DNA from: Kribbella qitaiheensis
GTDB lineage: Bacteria; Actinomycetota; Actinomycetes; Propionibacteriales; Kribbellaceae
Assembly (NCBI RefSeq): GCF_014217565.1
Contig: NZ_CP043661.1
Coordinates: forward strand, 3,968,001 to 4,032,000
Reading direction: 5' to 3'
DNA length: 64,000 nucleotides
Made by a program: the position numbers and the translations under genes. Position 1 is the first letter of the stretch. The number at the start of each line of letters is the position of its first letter. Positions 1-8,386 of this stretch are shown piece after piece. The notes under the pieces are model-generated. The model had not been told where the DNA came from. It searched no databases and saw only the letters and a list, made by a program, of their open reading frames with translations.

Positions 1-25
1 TCCCATCGACGCCTGGCCCAGTCTG

Positions 26-862
26 TCACTCCTTGACGGCGCCGGCGGTGAGGCCTTCGACGATGTAGCGGCTGGCGAAGGCGAAGAGCACCATGGTCGG
101 GACGATGGACAGGACCGCGGCCGCCGACATCGATCCCCAGTCGATGTTGTAGCTGCTGATAAAGCCGTTCAGGGCGGCCGGGATCGTCTTGTTGTTGTCA
201 CTGTTCAGCAGGGTGACCGACAGGAACAGTTCGTTCCAGCAGTTCACGAAGTTGAAGATGTACGACGCGGCCAGGCCCGGCGTCATCACCGGGACGAGCA
301 CCCGGAACAACGCGGACAGCCGCGAGCAGCCGTCCACCATCGCGGCCTCCTCGAGCGAGGCCGGCACGTTCTCGAAGAACCCGCGCAACATCACCGTGCA
401 GAGCGGGATCGAGACCGCGACATAAACGAGAACCAGACCCCACCTGCTGTCGACCAGGTACAGCTTCGTCATCAGGATGTAGAGCGACCCGAGCGCGATG
501 AAACCGGGGATCATCTGGGTGACCAGGAACGCGCCCATGACCGCGCCCTTGGAGACGAACTCGAACCGAGCCAGCACGTACGCCGAGAGCAACGAGATCA
601 CCGTCGACAGCGCGGCCGCGACGGTCGAGACGATCAGGCTGTTGACCAGGAAGACCGCGAAGTTCGACTGGCTGAAGAGTCCGCGGTAGTTGTCCAGTGA
701 GAAATCACCCGGCCAGTACTTCAACGGGTAGGCGAAGATCGCGCCCGGATCCTTGAACGACGTGACCAGGATCCAGTAGAGCGGGAACACGGTGACCAGC
801 AGGCAGATCCCGAGACCGCCGAACCTCGCGATCCGGCCGGCCAGGGTTTCGGAGCGGATCAT
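26..862 (-). CDS. Carbohydrate ABC transporter permease, MalG type
   Basis: This is a 278-residue inner-membrane permease with about six hydrophobic segments, the first near residues 12-36. The cytoplasmic EAA loop that docks on the ATPase is visible near residue 171 (EEAAMVDG followed by LVPVMTPG), as in MalG/UgpE-like proteins. Its start overlaps the stop of the upstream permease gene by 4 nt, so the two are translationally coupled. Together with that permease and the lipoprotein at 1829-3131 it forms a CUT1-type sugar importer. No ATPase gene is visible here; actinobacteria often use a shared MsiK-like ATPase encoded elsewhere. The substrate cannot be read from the sequence. Confidence 0.93.
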   Translation of the reverse strand: MIRSETLAGRIARFGGLGICLLVTVFPLYWILVTSFKDPGAIFAYPLKYWPGDFSLDNYRGLFSQSNFAVFLVNSLIVSTVAAALSTVISLLSAYVLARFEFVSKGAVMGAFLVTQMIPGFIALGSLYILMTKLYLVDSRWGLVLVYVAVSIPLCTVMLRGFFENVPASLEEAAMVDGCSRLSALFRVLVPVMTPGLAASYIFNFVNCWNELFLSVTLLNSDNNKTIPAALNGFISSYNIDWGSMSAAAVLSIVPTMVLFAFASRYIVEGLTAGAVKE

Positions 863-1824
863 CCGGCCACCTTTCGTGTCGTAATACGGGGTGTTCTGGG
901 CCGGATCGCGAGCAGGTAGAAGATCGCGAACAGGATCAGCACGAACACCACCATCACCCCCATCGCCGAGGCGCGGCCGTAGTCGCCCTCCTGGGTGACC
1001 TGGATCATGTACGACGTGACCGTGTGGGTCGCGTTCGCCGGGCCGCCACCGGTCATCCCGAAGATCAGTTCGGGCGAGTTGAAGATCCAGATCACCCGGA
1101 GCAGGACCGTCAGGGCGAGCGTGGTCCGGATCGACGGGATGGTGATGCCGAACAGGGTGCGCACCTTGCCCGCGCCGTCGATCGCGGCCGCCTCGTAGAG
1201 CTCGTCGGGCACCGACTGGAGCGCGGCCAGGATCATGATGGCGAAGAACGTCACGCCGTACCAGACATTCGCGATGATCACGGCGACCATCGCGTACTTC
1301 GCGTCAGCCAGCCACGGCACCGGGGTGTCGATCAGGTGCGCCTTCATCAGCAGGTCGTTGACCACCCCGAACTCACCGTTGAACATCCAGCGGAACAGGA
1401 TGCCGATCAGGAAGCCGGAAACCGCCCAGGGGAAGAACACCAGCGCCTGGTAGATGCCGCGGAACCTGAACTTCCGGCGCAACCACAGCGCCATCGTGAA
1501 GCCGATCAGGAACTGCGGCACCAGCGAACCGACCACCCAGACGACCGAATTCTTCACCGTGCCGCGGAACATGTCGTCGTGCAGCAGGGTGCGGAAGTTC
1601 TTCAGCCCGACCCAGGAAGTGTCCGACAGGTCGTTCAGGTTGTAGTTGCGGAACGCCATCTGGATGCCGCTCAGCAACGGGTAGTAGGTGAACAGCCCGA
1701 CGAACACGATCGCGGGCAGCATGAAGGCGAGCAGGACCAACGCAGTACGGCCGGTGAACTGGCGTCTGTGACTTGTCCTGGCGTGCGGCCGGCGTACTGG
1801 CCGTTCAGTCTGGAGGACAGCCAT
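859..1824 (-). CDS. Carbohydrate ABC transporter permease, MalF type
   Basis: This 321-residue membrane permease has a basic N-terminal tail (about 25 residues), a first membrane segment near residues 28-50, and an EAA loop (YEAAAIDGAGK then ITIPSIR) near residues 213-235. These are features of the MalF/UgpA family. It lies 4 nt after the solute-binding protein gene and overlaps the MalG-type gene by 4 nt, so the order is binding protein, MalF-type, MalG-type on one leftward transcript. It would form the heterodimeric channel with the downstream permease. Confidence 0.93.
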   Translation of the reverse strand: MAVLQTERPVRRPHARTSHRRQFTGRTALVLLAFMLPAIVFVGLFTYYPLLSGIQMAFRNYNLNDLSDTSWVGLKNFRTLLHDDMFRGTVKNSVVWVVGSLVPQFLIGFTMALWLRRKFRFRGIYQALVFFPWAVSGFLIGILFRWMFNGEFGVVNDLLMKAHLIDTPVPWLADAKYAMVAVIIANVWYGVTFFAIMILAALQSVPDELYEAAAIDGAGKVRTLFGITIPSIRTTLALTVLLRVIWIFNSPELIFGMTGGGPANATHTVTSYMIQVTQEGDYGRASAMGVMVVFVLILFAIFYLLAIRPRTPRITTRKVAG

Positions 1825-1828
1825 CAGC

Positions 1829-3131
1829 TCACTTCCCGGCCCACTTCTGGGTCCAGTACTCGTCCCAGCCCTTCAGGATCTCGGCCGGCTGCGCCTTGCC
1901 GGTGATCAGCTTCTGTACGGCGGCGTCGGACTTGTTGCCCCATTCGGTCGACCACGGCACCCCGCGCGGCTGCGTCACCACGACGTAGGTGCCCGGGGAG
2001 GAGTTCATCGCGACATACGACGCCCAGGGGCCGTCCTTGAAGTACGGGTCGTCCGCCGCGCTCTTCAGGATCGGGACCAGGCTGTTCTCCTTCGAGAACG
2101 TCATGGCCGTGTCGCCGGAGGTGAGGAACTTGATCAGCTTCACCGCGTCCGCCTTGTGCTCACTGCCCTGGGCGACGCCCCAGCCCGCGTTCGCCAGTGG
2201 CTGCGCGGCCTTGCCGGTGGGACCGACGGGGAGCGGCGCGGTACCCCACTGGTCTTCCTTGATCGTCTTGGATTCCTTGACCGTCGCGATCACCTCCGGG
2301 TCCTGCAGCAGGAAGCCGGTGGTGCCGGAGGTGAAGCCCTGCACCATCTCGGGATAGCCCCAGCTGACCGAAGACTTCGGCGAGCCGTTCTTGAACAGGT
2401 CGAGGTACAGGTTGAGCGCGTCGACGGCTTTCGGCGAGGAGAAGATGGTCTTGCCGTTGGTCAGCTTGAACGCGTTGTCGTGGTTGAGCTCGTCGATCAC
2501 GTAGCCGGAGATGATCGCGATCGCGTTGCCGCCCGCGCCGAGTCCGCCGCGGAACGAGTAACCGTACCGGTTCTTCGACGGGTCGTTGATCTTCTTGGCC
2601 TGCTCGACCAGCTCGGCCCAGCTCTTCGGCGGGCCGCTGAATCCGGCCTGTTGGACGAGGTCCTTGCGGTAGAACAGCGACAATCCGTAGAAGCCGTACG
2701 GAACCATGTACGACTTGCCGCCCTGCTGGGTGACCTTGAGGGCGTTCTCGGTCAGCGCGTTCAGGCCGTCCCAGCCTTTCAGATCCGGGGCCATGTCGTA
2801 GATCCACTTGTTCGTGGAGAACGGGCCAACGGTGGTGTCGCGGACCTCGAGGACGTCGACGCCCTTGCCGGACTGCAGCATCTGCTGGATCTTCTGGTCC
2901 GCCTGGTTGGTCGGCGGCGAGATGAGCTGCACCTTGATCCCGCTGTTCTTCGCCTCGAAGTCGGCGATGAGCTTTTTCAGCAGCGCGGTTCTGGTCGGGT
3001 TGGTCAGGCTCTCGACCATCTGCAGCTTGACCTCGCCGTTCGCCTTCTCGGCCGGGCCGGGGCCGCAGGCCGCCACCGCCGCGAGCACGGCGGCCCGCGG
3101 CGATCGATGCGAACATCTGTCGGTAGCGCAT
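1829..3131 (-). CDS. Extracellular sugar-binding lipoprotein, frameshifted in signal peptide
   Basis: The body of the protein (about 419 residues) is a CUT1-family extracellular solute-binding protein: a mature N-terminus following AACG, FEAKNSGIKV near the start and an LxxLxxD-type binding fold. The expected lipoprotein signal peptide is split between two frames. The frame starting at the ATG at 3131 gives MRYRQMFASIAA and then runs into arginine-rich sequence. The main frame picks up at a GTG (3088) giving VLAAVAACGPG with the lipobox cysteine. Removing one G from the three-base run at 3094-3096 would give a continuous signal peptide ending IAAAAVLAAVAACG. It is either a sequencing error or a real mutation; starting only at 3088 would leave a signal sequence too short for export. 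Confidence 0.85.
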
Positions 3132-3215
3132 GGCGCTTCTCCTCAGGGGGATGTGGGCCAGGAGTTGGCATCAGCTGCCGGGGTTCCGCCCAAAGTTTGC
3201 TCTGACATCTGATGA

Positions 3216-3229
3216 ATCGGTCAACCGAT
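3216..3229. promoter_or_regulatory. Candidate GntR-family operator, 14-bp palindrome
   Basis: ATCGGTCAACCGAT is a perfect palindrome (6-bp arms, 2-bp centre) in the gap between the ABC importer and the divergent GntR/FadR-type regulator. The GGT-ACC core resembles sites bound by FadR-subfamily regulators, so autoregulation and control of the transporter is a reasonable inference. Confidence 0.5.
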
Positions 3230-3294
3230 CCCTGCACCTTGCCAGAATTACGCTTCGGCGACAAGCACTTGCGAGCGGTCTGGCCGTAAGTGGT

Positions 3295-3312
3295 CTGAGG
3301 ACTTATCCTCAG
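3295..3312. promoter_or_regulatory. Candidate operator or hairpin, 18-bp inverted repeat
   Basis: CTGAGGA-CTTA-TCCTCAG is a perfect inverted repeat with 7-bp arms, 37 bp before the regulator start. It overlaps a second dyad, TAAGT (3287-3291) with ACTTA (3301-3305). It could be a second binding site for the divergent GntR-type regulator. Confidence 0.45.
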
Positions 3313-3348
3313 GGGCATACTCTGGGGGCGAGCGAAGGGGAGGTGCCG

Positions 3349-4038
3349 ATGGCAGCCACGGACAAGGCGCTGGCCGGACTGCGGCAGATGATCGCGTCGG
3401 GGACCCTCGGGCCGGGTCAGAAGTTCCCGCCCGAGCCGGAGCTCTGCGATCGGCTGGGCGTCTCCCGCAGTTCGCTCCGGGAAGCGGCGCGCTCGCTGGC
3501 CGCGCTCGGCGTGATCGAGTCCCGGCATGGCTCGGGCACCTATGTCTCCGCCCTGGACCCGGCCGAGATCATCAGCCGCTTCTCCCTGTCGGTCGAGCTG
3601 ATCCCCCTCGAAGGAGTGCTCGAACTCCTCGAAGTACGCCGGGTCCTCGAAGCGCACGCGACCGCGGCGGCCGCCGCCCGGCAGGACTCCGAACTCGAGA
3701 CCCGGCTGGGCGACATCCTCGACCGCTTGGAAGCGACCACCGACGCCGCAGAGATCCAGGCCCTCGACGCAGAGTTCCACGGCGCGATCTGTACCGCGGG
3801 CGGCAACCCGACCGTCACGGCGCTGACCGGAGTGATCCGCGGCCGGGGTGGCCACTACCGGATCTTCGAACCGGGGGCCGACTTCGATGCGATCAAACAG
3901 ACCAGCGACCGCGGCCACCGCGCCATCCTCGCCGCCATCGCCGGCCGCGATCCGGCTGCCGCGGCCACTGCCGCCTCCGCTCACATCGCCCAGACAGAAC
4001 TCTGGCTCCGAGCCCTCCGCCCGGTCCCCCAGGTTTGA
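3349..4038 (+). CDS. GntR-family transcriptional regulator, FadR subfamily
   Basis: The protein has 229 residues from the ATG at 3349, which follows a purine-rich ribosome site (GAAGGGGA, 3333-3340). The frame is open further upstream, but that stretch holds the operator-like dyads, so the shorter start is preferred. The N-terminal winged helix covers residues 1-70 (CDRLGVSRSSLREAARSLAALGVI, then HGSGTYV). The C-terminal FCD-type helical effector domain includes RRVLEAH and EFHGAI, with later histidines that usually bind metal. It is divergent from the sugar ABC operon and probably regulates it in response to a sugar-derived ligand. Confidence 0.9.
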   Translation: MAATDKALAGLRQMIASGTLGPGQKFPPEPELCDRLGVSRSSLREAARSLAALGVIESRHGSGTYVSALDPAEIISRFSLSVELIPLEGVLELLEVRRVLEAHATAAAAARQDSELETRLGDILDRLEATTDAAEIQALDAEFHGAICTAGGNPTVTALTGVIRGRGGHYRIFEPGADFDAIKQTSDRGHRAILAAIAGRDPAAAATAASAHIAQTELWLRALRPVPQV

Positions 4039-4175
4039 GGTAGACGCGGGAAATTACTTCCCACTGTCGAGATCTTGCAGGGAATCGTCGGGATGCGTAT
4101 CGTCCGGGCCAAAGCGGTGACGCCTGTCGTGCCTCGATGAGCAGGTGCGGCCGAACTTCTGAGGGGATGTCGCCC

Positions 4176-6215
4176 GTGTCCCACAAACCCTTGTCCCGAC
4201 GCCGGCTCGCAGTGACCAGCCTGGCGGTCGGCACACTGCTCTCCACCGCCGCCTTGTCGGCCGCGGCGCACCCGGCCGCACGCCCGCCCGGCGCCCCGAG
4301 CACCGCGGCCCCAGCCGCGCAGGGCTCAGCCGGTCCGAAAATCACCCGGGCCGGCTTGGATCCCGCGCTGGTACAGGGCCGTGGCGCCAGTCTCCGGTTC
4401 GTCGAGCAGGAGGCGGAGAACGGCTTCAGCACCGGCGAGAAACTCGGCCCTGGTCGCGAGGCGTACACCTTGGCGGCCGAGGCTTCCGGGCGTACCGCAG
4501 TACGACTGTCTTCACCCGGGCAGTATGTCGAGTTCACCCTGTCGCAGCCCGCCAACGCGTTGACCCTGCGCTACAGCATCCCGGATGCCGCGGGAGGTGG
4601 CGGTCTGCGCGCGCCTCTGGACGTGACCGTCAACGGCAAGCACCTGCAGACGATGACGCTGACGTCGGAGTACGCCTGGCTCTACGGCATGTATCCGTTC
4701 TCCAACGACCCGAATGTCGATCCGACCCCCGGCTGGTGGAAGCCGGAGCCGGACCCGGTGGCGAAGCCCTTCCGGCCGAACCATTTCTATGACGAGCAGC
4801 GGCTGCTCCTCGGCGAGACGTACAAGGCCGGCGACAAGGTCCGCTTCCAACTGCCGGCCAACTCCGCCGCCGCCTGGACCGTGCTCGACGTCGCCGACTT
4901 CGAACAGGTGGCGGCGCCACTGCGGCAACCCTCGAAGTCCTTGTCCGTCAGGCTTTTCGGCGCCGACCCGACCGGCCGGTACGACGCGGCGCCGGCGATC
5001 GAGCGAACCATCTCGGCCGCGAAGAAGCTCGGCTGGACCGTCTTCATCCCGCCGGGCACCTATCAGGTGAATCGGCACATCGTGGTCGACAAGGTCACCG
5101 TCCAGGGCGCCGGCAACTGGTGGACGATCATCAAGGGCAAGGTGCTCCCGCTGGCCGAACCCGCGCCGGACCAGTCGGTGCACAGCGCGCCCGGCTTCTA
5201 CGGCAAGTACGCCGCCGACGGTGGCAGCACCAAGGTGCACCTGTCCGACTTCGCGATCGAGAGCGATGTCCGCGAGCGGATCGACACCGACCAGGTGAAC
5301 GGCATCGGCGGCGCGATCGGCGGCGGTTCGACGATCCGGAACCTCTACCTGCACCACACCAAGGTCGGCATCTGGCTGGACGGCCCGATGGACGGCCTGC
5401 TGATCCGCAACAACATCATCACCGACGCCGTCGCCGACGGGATGAACCTGCACCTGGGCGTATCCCACGTCCGCGCGACCAACAACTTCGTCCGCAACAG
5501 CGGCGACGACGGGCTCGCGATGTGGTCCGAGACCAACCCCGAGGGACTGGCCAACCACAACAACGTCTACGACCACAACACCGTGCAGACCCCTGTACTG
5601 GCGAACAACATCGCCATCTACGGCGGCAAGGACAACGCGGTCACCGACAACCTGGTCGCCGACCCGATCCGCGAGGGCAGCACCTTGCACGCGGGTTCGC
5701 GGTTCAACTCGACACCGTTCGAAGGGACCTTGTCGTTCGCCCGGAACACCACGGTCCGTGGCGGTCCGCGTGACCTCAACTGGAATATCGGCCTGGGGTC
5801 GATCTGGCTGTACGCCCTGCAGTCGAACATGTCCGGCAAGATCGACGTCACCGACTCCTCGTTCCTCGACTCGACCTACAACGCGATCATGTTCGTGGTC
5901 GACTGGCCGGTGAAGGACGACTACGCAATCACGAACGTTGCCTTCCGCAACATCAAGGTGGATGGCACCGGCACAAACGTGGTCAACGCCCGGGTCGGCG
6001 GCTTCGCGACCTTCGAGAACGTCGACGCCCGGAACGTGGGCGCGCCGTTCATCAACAACTGCGGCACTTTCCACTTCACGGGAACGCCGGAGTTCGACGT
6101 ACGACTCATTGGCACCAGCAACGACGGCGGCTGGACGGCCGACGCGGGAGCACCCGGCCACTGCGAGGACCGGCCGCCGGTGGTTCCGCCGGCACCGCCG
6201 GGCCCCTGGCAGTAA
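4176..6215 (+). CDS. Secreted right-handed beta-helix protein, probable polysaccharide-active enzyme
   Basis: The GTG at 4176 is preferred because GAGGGG (4161-4166) sits 9 nt upstream; the ATG at 4167 touches that site. From there the product is 679 residues. A signal peptide is clear (basic SRRRLAVTS, hydrophobic stretch, AAAHPAA). Residues of about 75-230 look like a carbohydrate-binding beta-sandwich (EQEAENG, then SPGQYVEFTL), as in CBM6/35 modules. A pectate-lyase-3-type start (LFGADPTGRYDAAPAIERTI) then leads into parallel beta-helix coils rich in asparagine. An acidic pair in NSGDDGLAMW is a possible catalytic site, as in GH87-like alpha-1,3-glucanases. The exact substrate is unproven. 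Confidence 0.8.
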   Translation: MSHKPLSRRRLAVTSLAVGTLLSTAALSAAAHPAARPPGAPSTAAPAAQGSAGPKITRAGLDPALVQGRGASLRFVEQEAENGFSTGEKLGPGREAYTLAAEASGRTAVRLSSPGQYVEFTLSQPANALTLRYSIPDAAGGGGLRAPLDVTVNGKHLQTMTLTSEYAWLYGMYPFSNDPNVDPTPGWWKPEPDPVAKPFRPNHFYDEQRLLLGETYKAGDKVRFQLPANSAAAWTVLDVADFEQVAAPLRQPSKSLSVRLFGADPTGRYDAAPAIERTISAAKKLGWTVFIPPGTYQVNRHIVVDKVTVQGAGNWWTIIKGKVLPLAEPAPDQSVHSAPGFYGKYAADGGSTKVHLSDFAIESDVRERIDTDQVNGIGGAIGGGSTIRNLYLHHTKVGIWLDGPMDGLLIRNNIITDAVADGMNLHLGVSHVRATNNFVRNSGDDGLAMWSETNPEGLANHNNVYDHNTVQTPVLANNIAIYGGKDNAVTDNLVADPIREGSTLHAGSRFNSTPFEGTLSFARNTTVRGGPRDLNWNIGLGSIWLYALQSNMSGKIDVTDSSFLDSTYNAIMFVVDWPVKDDYAITNVAFRNIKVDGTGTNVVNARVGGFATFENVDARNVGAPFINNCGTFHFTGTPEFDVRLIGTSNDGGWTADAGAPGHCEDRPPVVPPAPPGPWQ

Positions 6216-6223
6216 CGCATTGG

Positions 6224-6257
6224 AAGTGCGGTGGGTCCGCCCCGACCCACCGCACTT
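6224..6257. terminator. Bidirectional terminator between beta-helix and MFS genes
   Basis: A perfect 14-bp stem (AAGTGCGGTGGGTC with its complement) and a 6-nt loop lie in the 48-bp gap between two convergent genes. No long T-tract is present, as is usual in actinobacteria. Confidence 0.8.
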
Positions 6258-6263
6258 TCCGCA

Positions 6264-7811
6264 CTAGCCGTCGATACCGACAGGCTCCAGCTTCGGCTCT
6301 TCTTCCTCCGTACTACGGCGCGCCCGGAACGCGATGATCATCACGATCGCGCCGACCAGCGCACATCCCGCGGCCGTCACGGCGGCGATGTGCATCGAAT
6401 GGATGAAGGCATCGTTGGCCGCGTGCACCAACTCGGGTCGACCGAGCGCAGCTGCCGTACGCCGGGTCGCCTCGGCAGACCCTTCCGCCGTTTCCCTCGC
6501 ACTAGCAGGCAAACCGGCCAGCGACGGTGCGATCGAATTCTGGTAGACGTTCGACAGGATCGTTCCCAGCACCGCGACTCCGAGCACGCTGGCGACCTGG
6601 CGGATCGCGTTGCTCACGGCGGATCCGGCGCCGATCCGGTCGACCGGGAGGGCGGCGATGATCGCTGCCGAGGTCGGCGCGACCGCTGCACCGATGGCCA
6701 CACCGGCGACGAACCCGACCACGCAGAACCAGACCAGAGGCGTGTCGATCACGTAGGTGAGGTTCATCGCGTGGCAGAGCGCGAACACGGCGAGCGCAGT
6801 ACCGCAGACCGCCGCAATGCTGAAGCGACGTACCAACCGGGCTCCGAGCGGGGCGCCGATGACGACGCCCAACGCGCCAGGCAGGGAGAGCAATCCGGCA
6901 TGTAGCGCGGTCATGCCGCGGGCGCCCTGCAAGTAGAAGGTGACGTAGAGGCTCTGGCCGGTGATGGTCAGGAAGAGCGCGGCGAGCGCGAAGTTGCCCG
7001 CCGCGAACCTGCGATTCCGGAACAGCCTCGGGTCGAAGCTGGGCTGCTTCTCTTTCCACTCCGAGAAGAGGAATCCCGCGATCAGTACAACGCCGGCCGC
7101 GATGCTGCCCCAGACCTGCCAGCGGCTCCAGCCGCCACGGTGGCCGCCTTCGATCAGGCCGTACGCGACCCCGAGCAGGCCGAAGGTGGACAGCCCCAGC
7201 CCGAGCGGATCCAGCCTGCGGCGCTGCGGACTGCGCGGATTCGGTACGACGAGCGCGGCGCCGATCAGGCCGGCTGCGACCAGCGGCAGGTTGATGAGGA
7301 AGACCGAACCCCACCAGAAATGGTCGATCAGCAGACCGCCGAGAACCGGGCCGGTGGCGACGCCGACGCCCGCCGAGGATGACCAGACCGCGATGGCACC
7401 GGCTCGCCGCTCGGGCGGGAAGGTCGCGCCGATGATGGCCATCGAGGTCGGCATGATCATCGCGCCGCCGATACCCATCAGCGCGCGGGCCAGGATCAGC
7501 GAGACCGGCCCGGTCGACCAGGCGGCCCAGGCCGACGAGGCGCCGAAGACCACCATGCCGGCCATCAGCACGGTGCGATGGCCGTACCGGTCGCCGAGCG
7601 CGCCCGCGGCGAACAGGGCGGTGGCGAAGAACAGGGAGTAGATCCCGAGTGCCCATTGCAGCTGCCCGGGAGTCGCGCCGAGGCCGTCGACCGGGTCGGC
7701 CAGACGCTCCAGGGCGATGCCGAGCACGGTCGAGTCGATCCAGATCAGGACCGCCGACACAACGAGGATGGAAAGGATCCGGCGTTGCCGCCGGCGATCG
7801 ACAAGGTCCAC
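6264..7811 (-). CDS. MFS multidrug exporter, DHA2 (EmrB/QacA) family
   Basis: This 515-residue membrane protein has about 14 hydrophobic segments, the length and topology of DHA2 drug:proton antiporters. The first segment (LVVSAVLIWIDSTVLGIAL) carries the membrane aspartate typical of the family. The motif-A-like loop GALGDRYGHRTVLM lies near residue 70, and motif C (GPVLGGLLIDHFWWGSVFLINLP) near 155-180. The C-terminal tail is acidic (EEEEPKLEP). It is divergent from a MarR regulator across a strong inverted repeat, the standard layout for a repressor-controlled efflux pump. The exported compound is unknown. Confidence 0.92.
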   Translation of the reverse strand: MDLVDRRRQRRILSILVVSAVLIWIDSTVLGIALERLADPVDGLGATPGQLQWALGIYSLFFATALFAAGALGDRYGHRTVLMAGMVVFGASSAWAAWSTGPVSLILARALMGIGGAMIMPTSMAIIGATFPPERRAGAIAVWSSSAGVGVATGPVLGGLLIDHFWWGSVFLINLPLVAAGLIGAALVVPNPRSPQRRRLDPLGLGLSTFGLLGVAYGLIEGGHRGGWSRWQVWGSIAAGVVLIAGFLFSEWKEKQPSFDPRLFRNRRFAAGNFALAALFLTITGQSLYVTFYLQGARGMTALHAGLLSLPGALGVVIGAPLGARLVRRFSIAAVCGTALAVFALCHAMNLTYVIDTPLVWFCVVGFVAGVAIGAAVAPTSAAIIAALPVDRIGAGSAVSNAIRQVASVLGVAVLGTILSNVYQNSIAPSLAGLPASARETAEGSAEATRRTAAALGRPELVHAANDAFIHSMHIAAVTAAGCALVGAIVMIIAFRARRSTEEEEPKLEPVGIDG

Positions 7812-7822
7812 GTCGACTCCGT

Positions 7823-7883
7823 ATGATTGACAGGTTCCTGACGTGAATGAGAATCACATAATCGTCAGGAACCTGTCAATCAT
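7823..7883. promoter_or_regulatory. Large operator: 21-bp perfect inverted repeat between MFS and marR
   Basis: Two identical 21-bp arms (7823-7843 and 7863-7883, starting ATGATTGACAGG) face each other across a 19-bp AT-rich spacer. Each arm contains its own dyad CAGG-TT-CCTG, and each carries a TTGACA pointing inward towards the spacer. It sits 11 bp from the MFS start and 38 bp from marR. It most likely holds two MarR-dimer sites covering both divergent promoters; no convincing -10 box was identified. Confidence 0.85.
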
Positions 7884-7921
7884 GTTTTCCGCCCATCCCG
7901 GATGCCGGGCAGAATGGCCGC

Positions 7922-8365
7922 ATGGACTTCGTCGAAGAGAACGGCTGCGTCACCTTCCTGGTGCGGCACGCCTGGCTGAGCATGCGGTCGGCCGTCGCGG
8001 CCGTGCTGGCCGAGCACGAACTCTCCGTCCCGCAGTACGGCACGCTGCTGATCCTGAACGACCGGCCCGGCTGCACGATCGCCGAGATCGGCCGCAAGGT
8101 CGGCACCGCCCGGCAGTCGGCGAACGAGCTGATCACCGGGATGGAGCGCGCCGGCCTGATCGAACGCCGGCCGAACCCGAACGACCGCCGGTCGCAGCTG
8201 GTCTACCTGACCGCGGGCGGCAAATCGCGGATCTCGGCCGCCACGCCGGCTGTCCGCGCGGTCGAAGCGGAACTCGAGGCCGACTTCAGCACCGCCGACC
8301 GGGCTGCCGCCCGCGCCTGGCTGCAACGCATGGTCAACTCCGAAGTCCCCATCGACGAACCCTGA
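7922..8365 (+). CDS. MarR-family transcriptional regulator
   Basis: The 147-residue protein has the MarR winged-helix layout: helix 1 (LVRHAWLSMRSAVAAVL), then recognition region (CTIAEIGRKVGTARQSANELITGMERAGLIER) and the wing with the conserved PNPNDRRSQLVYLT. It is divergent from the MFS exporter across the inverted repeat at 7823-7883 and is the obvious candidate to repress both genes and be released by the exporter's substrate. Confidence 0.92.
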   Translation: MDFVEENGCVTFLVRHAWLSMRSAVAAVLAEHELSVPQYGTLLILNDRPGCTIAEIGRKVGTARQSANELITGMERAGLIERRPNPNDRRSQLVYLTAGGKSRISAATPAVRAVEAELEADFSTADRAAARAWLQRMVNSEVPIDEP

Positions 8366-8386
8366 CGAGCGGTTAGGGTCGGAGGC

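Noticed and set aside
3130-3348. Extended N-terminus for the GntR regulator (start at 3130)
   Set aside because: The extension runs through the operator-like dyads and lacks regulator similarity; the ATG at 3349 has a ribosome site.
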